Shown here: piece by piece, positions 1 to 5,598 of the stretch
How positions within the stretch are numbered: position 1 is the first letter of the stretch
Layout of the letters: the number at the start of each line of letters is the position of its first letter
Assembly (NCBI GenBank): GCA_021162265.1
Contig: JAGGZA010000073.1
Location: 1-10,249 of the forward strand
Source of the DNA: Candidatus Aerophobota bacterium
GTDB lineage: Bacteria; Aerophobota; Aerophobia; Aerophobales; B3-G15
Reading direction: 5' to 3'
DNA length: 10,249 nucleotides
Translations under genes and position numbers: made by a program
Notes under the pieces: generated by a model
The model's database searches: none
Seen by the model: the letters and a program-made list of their open reading frames with translations, nothing else
Told to the model about the DNA's origin: nothing

Positions 1-374
1 ATACCCAAGGCCTGCATTTTTTTCTTCCTGGCTTCAAGTTCCTCAGCCGAGCAGTAACAAAAATAAGCTTTACCATCACGGAGAAGATTATCAGCAAACT
101 CTCTATAAATAGAAAGTCTCTGGGATTGAAAATAAGGACCATACTCGCCTCCAATTTCTGGTCCTTCATCCCAGTCTAACCCGAGCCACTTCAGGTTCTC
201 TATTATTGAATTGGTAAAATCTTCCTGAGAGCGTAGAAGATCGGTGTTCTCTATCCTAAGGATAAACTTCCCCTTATGATGACGAGCAAAAAGCCAGTTA
301 AAAAGAGCAGTCCTTGCTCCTCCGATATGTAACTCCCCTGTAGGACTGGGAGCAAAACGAACTCTTACCTGCAT
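1..374 (-). CDS. gltX: Glutamyl-tRNA synthetase, N-terminal part (runs off left edge)
   Basis: Class I aminoacyl-tRNA synthetase that charges tRNA with glutamate in the cytoplasm. The visible 124 residues are the start of the Rossmann catalytic domain. The run PSPTGELHIGG (residues 9-19) contains the class I HIGH-type signature as HIGG. It is followed by the ARTALFNWLFAR helix and RIENTD (residues 40-45, where RIEDTD is more usual). Near the left edge is a CYC pair (C106, C108), as in many bacterial GluRS. The start is fixed: the ATG at 374-372 lies three codons after an in-frame TAG (386-384), with no other start codon between. The ribosome site is weak (GGGGTG close to the ATG), so translation may depend on coupling to the upstream small gene, which ends 9 nt before it. 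The KMSKS loop and anticodon domain lie outside the window, so the discriminating or non-discriminating type cannot be judged. Confidence 0.96.
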   Translation of the reverse strand, partial: MQVRVRFAPSPTGELHIGGARTALFNWLFARHHKGKFILRIENTDLLRSQEDFTNSIIENLKWLGLDWDEGPEIGGEYGPYFQSQRLSIYREFADNLLRDGKAYFCYCSAEELEARKKKMQALG

Positions 375-383
375 TGCACCCCA

Positions 384-512
384 CTATTTGTTCTTGTGCC
401 TGTTTGCTCTTCTTCTCTTCTTTCTCTTGTGTTTGGCAATCTTCTTCTTCTTTCTTCTCTTGTCTGAAATAAGCAAAAATAAAGAATCTATCCCCTCTAC
501 TGCTGCTATCAC
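384..512 (-). CDS. 42-residue highly basic protein, COX24/AURKAIP1-like (probable ribosome-associated)
   Basis: A short gene of 42 codons starting GTG, with a textbook AAGGAG at 526-521 placed 8 nt upstream. The N-terminal third (VIAAVEGIDSLFLLIS) is mildly hydrophobic. From residue 18 on it is almost entirely Lys, Arg and His, including KKKIAKHKRKKRRR (residues 22-35). This matches the look of the COX24_C/AURKAIP1 domain, found in mitochondrial mS38 and in mycobacterial bS22, small basic proteins bound to 16S-type rRNA. From this I infer a role in the small ribosomal subunit, not from any unique catalytic motif. It lies directly upstream of gltX, in the same frame, with TAG plus three codons between them, so the two probably share a transcript. 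The alternative is a chance basic ORF; the strong ribosome site and clean spacing argue against that. Confidence 0.7.
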   Translation of the reverse strand: MIAAVEGIDSLFLLISDKRRKKKKIAKHKRKKRRRANRHKNK

Positions 513-520
513 TATTTCTT

Positions 521-526
521 CTCCTT
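521..526 (-). promoter_or_regulatory. Ribosome binding site deciding the GTG start of the basic microgene
   Basis: AAGGAG on the minus strand, 8 nt before the GTG at 512-510. No ATG or TTG start is better placed in this frame, so this site is the main support for the 42-residue gene. Confidence 0.65.
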
Positions 527-548
527 AACTACCTAAGTATTTGTAGTT
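527..548 (-). promoter_or_regulatory. Inverted repeat next to the ribosome binding site
   Basis: On the minus strand AACTAC (548-543) and GTAGTT (532-527) form a perfect 6-bp stem with a 10-nt loop. The 3' arm directly abuts the AAGGAG ribosome site of the basic microgene. If it is transcribed, a hairpin here could affect access of ribosomes. The stem is short and AT-rich, and there is no U-tract, so it is not a terminator. Function is inference only. Confidence 0.35.
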
Positions 549-582
549 TTATATATTTTTAAAATTTAGGAAGGTTTGTCAA
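548..582 (-). promoter_or_regulatory. Possible weak promoter for basic microgene-gltX
   Basis: A perfect -35-like TTGACA (582-577) overlaps the stop codon of the TPR gene. The region downstream is very AT-rich, with TATATA (555-550) and TATAAA (553-548), but these sit 21-23 bp away, longer than the usual 16-18. At 17 bp the hexamer is only AAAATA. It could be a promoter, but the spacing is poor. Confidence 0.25.
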
Positions 583-1250
583 CCTCTCTTCTGGCTAAAA
601 TCCTGAAGTTTTGCTTCAGCTACTTTTGCCTGATAAGAAAGAGGATACCTGGAAACCAGATTTTGATATATCTTAATCGCTTCTCCCTTATTACCCAATG
701 CCTCCTGGCATCTTGCTTCCCCTAAAAGTGCCTCAGGGGCTATGGAGGACTGGGCATATTTTTCTCTAATAATTCTATAATTATCTATAGCCTCCTTATA
801 TTTTCCCATCTGTTCATAAATGAGTGCCATTTTTAATCTCATCCAGGGAGAAAAGTAACTACGAGGGTACCTCTTCTCAAAATTCTGTATAACCTTAACA
901 TCTTCATCATAATCGCCCAATTCATAAAGACAATTAATAAGATAAATAAAGGCTTCTTCTTTACTACCTAAAAACAATTTATTGGCAATAACCTCTTTAA
1001 AGAGTACAGTTGCCCTTTTAAGTTCCTCCGTCTTTTCTCCTTCTTCCTTTGCCTCAGCCTGAACATATAAATCCTTAGCTTCTAAATACTTACTGTAAGC
1101 CATTTTATTCGCATGATTTATATAAGTATAAATACCGGCAACTAAAATAACAATAACTACTCCAGAAATTAAGGATATCTTTAAAATTTTCTTCTCTCTT
1201 TCAGACAGAAATTGTGAAACTCTATCTTTTGCAGAATTTTTCATTTTCAT
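579..1250 (-). CDS. Membrane-anchored tetratricopeptide repeat (TPR) protein
   Basis: A 223-residue protein with a basic cytoplasmic N-terminus, one hydrophobic segment (about residues 24-44, rich in I, V and L, no cleavage site) and a helical remainder. The latter carries TPR-like pairs at about 97-130, 136-169 and 173-206, for example ALIYEQMGKYKEAIDNYR and ARCQEALGNKGEAIKIYQ. This is the layout of YfgM/YbgF-like scaffold proteins, which hold partner proteins at the outer face of the inner membrane. The specific partner is unknown. Its ATG overlaps the stop of the UPF0280 gene in an ATGA (1250-1247), so the two are translationally coupled. A second ATG two codons in (1244-1242) is better spaced from AAGAGG and may be the true start. 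No enzymatic motif is visible. Confidence 0.88.
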   Translation of the reverse strand: MKMKNSAKDRVSQFLSEREKKILKISLISGVVIVILVAGIYTYINHANKMAYSKYLEAKDLYVQAEAKEEGEKTEELKRATVLFKEVIANKLFLGSKEEAFIYLINCLYELGDYDEDVKVIQNFEKRYPRSYFSPWMRLKMALIYEQMGKYKEAIDNYRIIREKYAQSSIAPEALLGEARCQEALGNKGEAIKIYQNLVSRYPLSYQAKVAEAKLQDFSQKRG

Positions 1251-1993
1251 CCTCTTATTATATTAAGTTTTCCCCAGGCTCCCATTCTCCTATTCTTGAT
1301 TATCAATCCTCCTTTTACTCCTGGAATACTCTTAAGAAACCTTATCCCTTTTTTAATATCACCCTCCTCCTTAACAAGGTTACCCATTGCAGTAGCTGCT
1401 GCATCAGCTAAAATAGCAGAAGTTGAGAGCACAACTGCTGCATCAGCTTCACCAAAACTCACTGAGTGCCCAAAAGTACCTGCTGAACAACATATCCCAA
1501 GAGGTGTTTCCTCTGGAGTTATGTGCAGAGCAATTTTCCCACTTAAAGGGGATGTTCCAGCATATATCCCTACCTTTCTTGGCTTTGTCACCTTCATAAA
1601 GATATCTCCCCCGTTTTCTACAATTACCTGTTTGCACCGGGAAAGTAAATCCTTACCCACAAATTCAGCTATTGCTCCTGCCACAGCCGCCATAGGACCC
1701 ACTCCCACCTTCTGGGAAACCTCAGCCATACACCTTACAATATCTGGCATACCCTCATCAGGAGGCAGAGGCTTAAAACTTTCCTTGAAAAGAGGATTGT
1801 AGTAAATATACCTCTCTATATCCTGGCGATATTTTAAAAGAGCTTCCTCCGTCTCTCTGATTAATCTTTTATCACACAGAACAAACAGGTCACTCTCTTT
1901 AATTTGCACTCTGAAGGAAAATAAATCTCCGGGCTTTATCAGATTACGATAAACAGGATTTTCACTCTCTTTTCCCCTTTTGTCTGGAAACAT
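1247..1993 (-). CDS. UPF0280 family protein (ApbE-like fold)
   Basis: Length about 248 residues, usual for UPF0280 (COG2122), a family of unknown function related in sequence and fold to ApbE flavin transferases. Counting from the ATG at 1993, the conserved blocks are GPMAAVAGAIAEFVG (99-113), ENGGDIFM (126-133), AGTFGHSVSFGEAD (171-184) and STSAILADAAATAMGN (190-205). The ENGGDI and ADAAATA blocks correspond to the flavin and metal-binding motifs of ApbE (NGGGD and DALATA types). A link to flavin or a related cofactor is therefore plausible but unproven. The start is uncertain: an in-frame TTG at 2002 gives three more residues (MRL) and directly follows an in-frame TAG. Neither start has a strong ribosome site, and I prefer the ATG. 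The gene follows ATPase subunit F after 21 nt and overlaps the TPR gene by 4 nt. Confidence 0.9.
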   Translation of the reverse strand: MFPDKRGKESENPVYRNLIKPGDLFSFRVQIKESDLFVLCDKRLIRETEEALLKYRQDIERYIYYNPLFKESFKPLPPDEGMPDIVRCMAEVSQKVGVGPMAAVAGAIAEFVGKDLLSRCKQVIVENGGDIFMKVTKPRKVGIYAGTSPLSGKIALHITPEETPLGICCSAGTFGHSVSFGEADAAVVLSTSAILADAAATAMGNLVKEEGDIKKGIRFLKSIPGVKGGLIIKNRRMGAWGKLNIIRG

Positions 1994-2014
1994 TAGTCTC
2001 AACTAAAAAATAAT

Positions 2015-2338
2015 TTATTCTGGCAACTCTATACCCACTGCTCTTTTTACCATCTGCCTGATTCTTTCCTCTGCAGCTCCTCTTTCTACTTTCAATATCT
2101 CAGGAATTATTGTAACTATTGGCAAAGACTTTGCTTCGCTAATCTGTGATATCACATCCATACAATTCCTGGCTATGGATTCAGCAATAAAGATTATTCC
2201 ATACTCCTCTTTACTTTCTATTGCCTCAATGAGAGCTTTCCTCCCCTCTTCAGGATTTTTAGCCTGTTTTGCCTCACAACCGGAAGCTCTAAAGGGAAAA
2301 GATACATCATCATCACCTATTACCAGTATCTTTAACAA
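2015..2338 (-). CDS. atpF: V-type (A/V) ATPase subunit F
   Basis: A 107-residue soluble protein of the V/A-type ATPase central stalk, which couples the catalytic A3B3 head to the rotating membrane ring through subunits D and C. The N-terminus LKILVIGDDDVSFPFRASGC is typical (IGD followed by a polar turn and FRxxG). It is followed by EYGIIFIAESIA (residues 45-56) and PIVTIIPE (73-80), the usual alternating Rossmann-like strands. Length fits the family (about 100-110). The start is TTG at 2338-2336, supported by a strong AAGGAGG 5 nt upstream. Its partner subunit C lies upstream on the same strand, but the two are separated by 235 bp containing an opposite-strand gene. No A, B or D gene follows; UPF0280 does instead. 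The symbol atpF here means V-type F, not F-type subunit b. Confidence 0.92.
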   Translation of the reverse strand: MLKILVIGDDDVSFPFRASGCEAKQAKNPEEGRKALIEAIESKEEYGIIFIAESIARNCMDVISQISEAKSLPIVTIIPEILKVERGAAEERIRQMVKRAVGIELPE

Positions 2339-2343
2339 TTTTC

Positions 2344-2350
2344 CCTCCTT
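2344..2350 (-). promoter_or_regulatory. Ribosome binding site for the TTG start of ATPase subunit F
   Basis: AAGGAGG on the minus strand lies 5 nt before the TTG at 2338-2336, which decides this non-ATG start. Its last two bases also belong to the -35 hexamer of the plus-strand promoter at 2349-2376. Confidence 0.75.
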
Positions 2351-2376
2351 GACTTATCGCTAAATCATTTTAAAAT
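2349..2376 (+). promoter_or_regulatory. Plus-strand sigma-70-type promoter for the cysteine microgene
   Basis: TTGACT (2349-2354) and TAAAAT (2371-2376) are separated by 16 bp; each differs from consensus at one position. Transcription would begin near 2383, giving a leader of only about 9 nt before the ATG at 2392. The -35 box overlaps the leader of the divergently read ATPase F gene, so the two could interfere. Confidence 0.5.
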
Positions 2377-2391
2377 AGAAAACCAAAAAAG

Positions 2392-2562
2392 ATGCGCAGG
2401 AAAAGTCTTAAAGACAAATGGAAAAGCTTTATAGTTCTCCTTATCAATATCACAGGAGGAGAGGCTTATCTTTGTGATAGCTGCAAATTTGACTACAGAA
2501 CCTGTACTAATCCACAACGTCCAAATGCTATCAGGTGTCGCAATTACCGTTCCCGTTATTAA
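2392..2562 (+). CDS. 56-residue four-cysteine protein, putative zinc-binding
   Basis: The only gene read rightward in this window. It fills the gap between the stop of ATPase C (2574) and the start of ATPase F (2338) without touching either. The N-terminal 25 residues are basic then mildly hydrophobic (FIVLLINITGG). The C-terminal half has CDSCKFDYRTC (residues 28-38), then NPQRPNAIRC ending at C49, then NYRSRY. The C-x2-C-x6-C-x10-C pattern with an RPNA motif resembles small uncharacterised bacterial proteins I recall, and suggests one metal site; function is unknown. An in-frame TAA at 2371 makes the ATG at 2392 the only usable start. It has a good promoter but no clear ribosome site, so it may be read nearly leaderless. 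Arg codons are varied (CGT, CGC, AGG, AGA). The alternative is a 70-residue ORF on the opposite strand, which looks less natural. Confidence 0.62.
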   Translation: MRRKSLKDKWKSFIVLLINITGGEAYLCDSCKFDYRTCTNPQRPNAIRCRNYRSRY

Positions 2563-2573
2563 ACCTAACAAGG

Positions 2574-3608
2574 TCATAATCCCACCTCTTCTATCTGTGA
2601 AGAAGAAAAACAAGCCCTCCTGGCTCTTAGCAATGACCTTAATTTTTTTATTTCTAATCTTTTAATCATTATATAGTTTATTAAGGGTTCCCTTCCAAAA
2701 GTTATATAAAAACCCTTATGAGTAAAATCAAGAAGAATTTCGTCAAGAGATTTTTCCAGGATAAATAGGCTGCTTTTTTCTCTCCATTCCTCCAGAGCCT
2801 TTTGAATAAATAAAGCATACTCACTACCCTTTATTGCACTTACCAGAGAATCAACAGGTTCCCCGGCGAGTTTAACCATAAGTTTTTTAGCTATACTTCC
2901 TCCATCAATTATGATTTCCTCAAGGAGCTTTCCTTCATCCTCTCTTTTCCATAGTTTTATTCTTAAAAAGTTCTTAATATTTAAACTATCTATAATTCTT
3001 TTTCCAAGCTCTACTAAAAAATCATCATTATAACTTATAAGTCCAAGGTGAAACCTCTCAATATATACCCTATCAAGAAAAATTTCTATTTCCCTTGCAG
3101 ATACACCTTTTTCTATCATAACCATAGTTTGCTTAATCACATCCTTTAAAAAAGAAGGGAGATAAAAAAAATCCTCCTTTGCTATAGCTTTAATTAAAAT
3201 ATCTACACTTAAAGTTCCTGATGGTGACAGGTACCTTATCTTATCTATTTCTTGAGGTAATTTTTTTTGAGCATAAAGCTTAAAAAGAACTTTCATATTA
3301 TGGAAATCCTGTTCTAACCAGAAAAGCTCAATAAGCTCGGGCTCAGGAACAAAACTTAAAAGTTCAAGATAGGTTCTTTTCCATTCCTCATCAAGACCCC
3401 TCTCAAAATCCTCGGGAAACTTACATATCTTCATCGATTCTGAGTAAGGATAAAAACGGACAAGATTTTGAAAACTTTCCTTAAAGTCTTTCGCTTCTTT
3501 AATCCGAGCAAAATCTGTATTTTTCAATAAGTACTTTTCAAGTCCCCTTATTCTACCAGTAGGATAAACATAACGAGTATCCCTGGTAGTAATTTCAAGG
3601 TATTTCAT
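2574..3608 (-). CDS. atpC: V-type (A/V) ATPase subunit C (AC39/d-type)
   Basis: A 344-residue, mostly helical protein of the family that forms the socket between the rotating proteolipid ring and the central stalk (subunits D and F) of V/A-ATPases. The N-terminal signature YVYPTGRIRGLEKYLL (residues 13-28) and the C-terminal FGREPLINYIMIKRLEIKKL (304-323) are the two most conserved ends of the family, and the length is usual (about 320-350). There is no membrane segment. It follows the glycosyltransferase after a single base; the ribosome site GGGGAGG lies inside the last codons of that gene, so coupling is likely. The tail RARRACFSSSQIEEVGL is less typical, but the reading frame is clean. 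The proteolipid K, subunit I and the catalytic subunits are absent from the window. Confidence 0.92.
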   Translation of the reverse strand: MKYLEITTRDTRYVYPTGRIRGLEKYLLKNTDFARIKEAKDFKESFQNLVRFYPYSESMKICKFPEDFERGLDEEWKRTYLELLSFVPEPELIELFWLEQDFHNMKVLFKLYAQKKLPQEIDKIRYLSPSGTLSVDILIKAIAKEDFFYLPSFLKDVIKQTMVMIEKGVSAREIEIFLDRVYIERFHLGLISYNDDFLVELGKRIIDSLNIKNFLRIKLWKREDEGKLLEEIIIDGGSIAKKLMVKLAGEPVDSLVSAIKGSEYALFIQKALEEWREKSSLFILEKSLDEILLDFTHKGFYITFGREPLINYIMIKRLEIKKLRSLLRARRACFSSSQIEEVGL

Positions 3609-3609
3609 T

Positions 3610-4737
3610 TTACCTCCCCTTATTCTCTATAATTTCTACAATTTTACTGGCAATCTCCCGGGAGGAGTTAACCTTTGCCACATCCTTAACTTTTTCCTGC
3701 CAGAGACCTCTATCAAAACCATTGTTAATAAATCTTTGAATAATAGAGATTAAATTGCTCGAACCATTAAGCTCAAAAGCCAATCCCTTTTCTAACAAAA
3801 ATCTTTTATTCCTCCTTTCCTGACCGGCAATTGAATCAACAACCACCATAGGAAGGGCTTTACTTAAAGCTTCAGCTGTGGTTAAACCTCCTGGTTTAGT
3901 TACAAGAAGGTCTGATACCTCCATTAGTTCATCTATCTCTCTCACATAACCGTACACCCTGAAAGGAAAACTTAACTTTGTGCTCAATTTCTGCAGATTT
4001 TTCTTCAATTTCCTGTTAGTTCCTGTAACTGCTATAACCTGCAAAGGCAGGGAGTTTTTACTCAGGGCAGAGACAACCTCCTTCATATCTCCCAGCCCCT
4101 GTCCTCCTCCCATAATTAGTACAGTGAAAAGACCGTCTTTAATTTGCCATTTTCTCCTCAGGTAATTTTTATCTTTCTTTCTGGAAAACTGGGGAGAGAT
4201 GGGAATCCCGCTTACATGCAACTTACAAGAGGGTACTTTTCTGCTCAAACACTCCAGTTTTGAATTAATCTGGGGCAAGAAATACACATCTACATTTTTA
4301 TAGAACCAGTAAGGATTTAAATGAAAATCAGTAGGAATAGCCGCCAACAGGTAATCCATCTTCTTGTCCTGTTTTATAGCAGAACATATAGCACACGAAA
4401 GAGAATGTGTGCATATAATAGCTTGAGGATTAAAAGGCTTTATAACTTCTCTGTATATTCTATGATAGTTCATTCTATAAAGGACACTCCTTAAAAGATA
4501 GGTTAACCAGTATACTTCCCTGCTATCCCAAATTATGTCCCAGAACCAGGGAGCAATTTTAATAAGAGTATAGTACAAACTATCTAAACTACAAGTTACA
4601 AAAGGATTGCCATGACGGAATAAATTCTCCTCTCTAACAGTAACCCAGGGATACTCTTCCTGGAATGCCTGTTTAATTGCTCTTGCTGCCTGTCTGTGAC
4701 CTGAAACATCGGAAACGTAAATAATAAGGACTCTCAT
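3610..4737 (-). CDS. MGDG synthase-type / GT28 family glycosyltransferase
   Basis: A 375-residue GT-B enzyme. The N-terminal half matches the MGDG_synth domain, with VSDVSGHRQAARAI (residues 8-21) as the acceptor-side glycine/histidine motif and CTHSLSCA near 109. The C-terminal half is GT28-like, with the nucleotide-sugar motifs MGGGQGLGD (209-217), TKPGGLTTAEAL (280-291) and GQE (305-307). Family members move galactose, glucose or N-acetylglucosamine from a UDP-sugar to diacylglycerol or another lipid at the inner face of the membrane. The exact donor and acceptor cannot be told from sequence. Its ATG overlaps the stop of the preceding acyltransferase (ATGA, 4737-4734), and ATPase C follows after 1 nt. 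The pairing with an acyltransferase points to membrane glycolipid synthesis rather than peptidoglycan; MurG is ruled out by the N-terminal domain. Confidence 0.88.
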   Translation of the reverse strand: MRVLIIYVSDVSGHRQAARAIKQAFQEEYPWVTVREENLFRHGNPFVTCSLDSLYYTLIKIAPWFWDIIWDSREVYWLTYLLRSVLYRMNYHRIYREVIKPFNPQAIICTHSLSCAICSAIKQDKKMDYLLAAIPTDFHLNPYWFYKNVDVYFLPQINSKLECLSRKVPSCKLHVSGIPISPQFSRKKDKNYLRRKWQIKDGLFTVLIMGGGQGLGDMKEVVSALSKNSLPLQVIAVTGTNRKLKKNLQKLSTKLSFPFRVYGYVREIDELMEVSDLLVTKPGGLTTAEALSKALPMVVVDSIAGQERRNKRFLLEKGLAFELNGSSNLISIIQRFINNGFDRGLWQEKVKDVAKVNSSREIASKIVEIIENKGR

Positions 4738-5597
4738 TCTCCATTCCCGCAGGAAAAAATTTTCTTCTTAAATAAGAACCAATGATCAGGATAAAATCTT
4801 AGATAATCCTCCATAATTTCAGCAAATTTTTGAGCTGCTTTTTCCATGCTCCCCTTATCCTGAGAATTTAATTCAATAGGAGTCTCAACAATACCCTTTT
4901 GTTTACCTGTCTCTTTGTCCCTTATCATAAAAGCAGGACAAATCAAAGCTCCAGACTTATAAGCTATCTCAAAAGGACCAGAAGCCAGGGTTAATTTTTT
5001 TCCAAACATATTAACCTCAATCCCCTTATCCGACTCATCAATCAAAGTAGCAATCACTGAATTGTCACGCAAAGCCATCAAAGCCCTTTTTAAATAATTA
5101 ACAGAAATCACCCTTACCCTGGCTTTTTCCCGCAAGTTGCAAAATAACCTGTAGGTATAGGGATTTGCATGAGGTCTTACCAGAAAATACATTCTGTAGC
5201 CATACCATGCAAGAGCCATCCCTCCCCATTCCCAATTCCCAAAATGAGCAGATAAAAGCAAGACACCCTTATCTTTCTTTAAAGCAGCATCAAGGTTCTC
5301 ACATCCTAAAAGGATCACTCTTTTAAAAAATTCACTTTTGTCTAATTTCTTTAAAAGAAGAAATTCTCTTAAATAATTTGCGAAATTACGAAAAACCTCT
5401 CTTGCACAACCTGTCCTTGTATTATCCTGCAAGATTAAACTCAGGTTATGTAACACAGCTTCCCTGTATACCCTATACTTCCCAAAAGAGAAGAAAAAGA
5501 AAAAATCAGCTATTCTTTCTGCCAGCCAGCGAGAAAGAGAAAAAGGAAGATAACAAGAAAGAGCCTCTCCTATCTTATATAGAATAAAAAGCCACAA
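4734..5597 (-). CDS. LpxL/HtrB-family lysophospholipid or lipid A acyltransferase
   Basis: A 287-residue inner-membrane-associated acyltransferase of the LpxL/HtrB (PF03279) family, which transfers acyl chains to lipid A precursors or related glycolipids. The catalytic HX4E motif is HFGNWE (H118, E123). It is followed by the family's LIDESD...VNMFGKKLTLASGPFEIAYKSGA-type region (about 185-217) and the C-terminal PDHWFLFKK (270-278). Length is slightly short for LpxL (about 300). The N-terminus (LFILYKIGEALSCYLPFSLS) is the usual membrane-binding helix. The start is TTG at 5597-5595, one base after the stop of the MFS gene, with AAGG inside that stop region; no ATG is available before the conserved N-terminus. 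It overlaps the glycosyltransferase by 4 nt. The acceptor could be lipid A or a glycolipid made by that neighbour; sequence does not decide. Confidence 0.88.
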   Translation of the reverse strand: MWLFILYKIGEALSCYLPFSLSRWLAERIADFFFFFSFGKYRVYREAVLHNLSLILQDNTRTGCAREVFRNFANYLREFLLLKKLDKSEFFKRVILLGCENLDAALKKDKGVLLLSAHFGNWEWGGMALAWYGYRMYFLVRPHANPYTYRLFCNLREKARVRVISVNYLKRALMALRDNSVIATLIDESDKGIEVNMFGKKLTLASGPFEIAYKSGALICPAFMIRDKETGKQKGIVETPIELNSQDKGSMEKAAQKFAEIMEDYLRFYPDHWFLFKKKIFSCGNGE

Positions 5598-5598
5598 T

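Noticed and set aside
375..386. Possible stop-codon read-through fusing the basic microprotein to GluRS
   Set aside because: The frames match and TAG is followed by only three codons, but the GluRS start is conserved at its own ATG and there is no recoding signal. Chance in-frame spacing is enough.
1296..1802. Long plus-strand ORF (168 codons)
   Set aside because: Exact antisense shadow of the conserved UPF0280 gene.
2365..2577. Minus-strand ORF of 70 codons starting in an ATGA overlap with ATPase C
   Set aside because: The start looks coupled, but the protein resembles no ATPase subunit K. It uses ACG and GCG codons that seem rare in the neighbouring genes, and it is antisense to the better supported cysteine microgene.
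2474..2665. Plus-strand ORF starting GTG, with AGGAGG upstream
   Set aside because: It overlaps the cysteine microgene in another frame and runs antisense into the conserved end of ATPase C. The ribosome-like site is 14 nt away and is part of Gly-Gly codons in the microgene.
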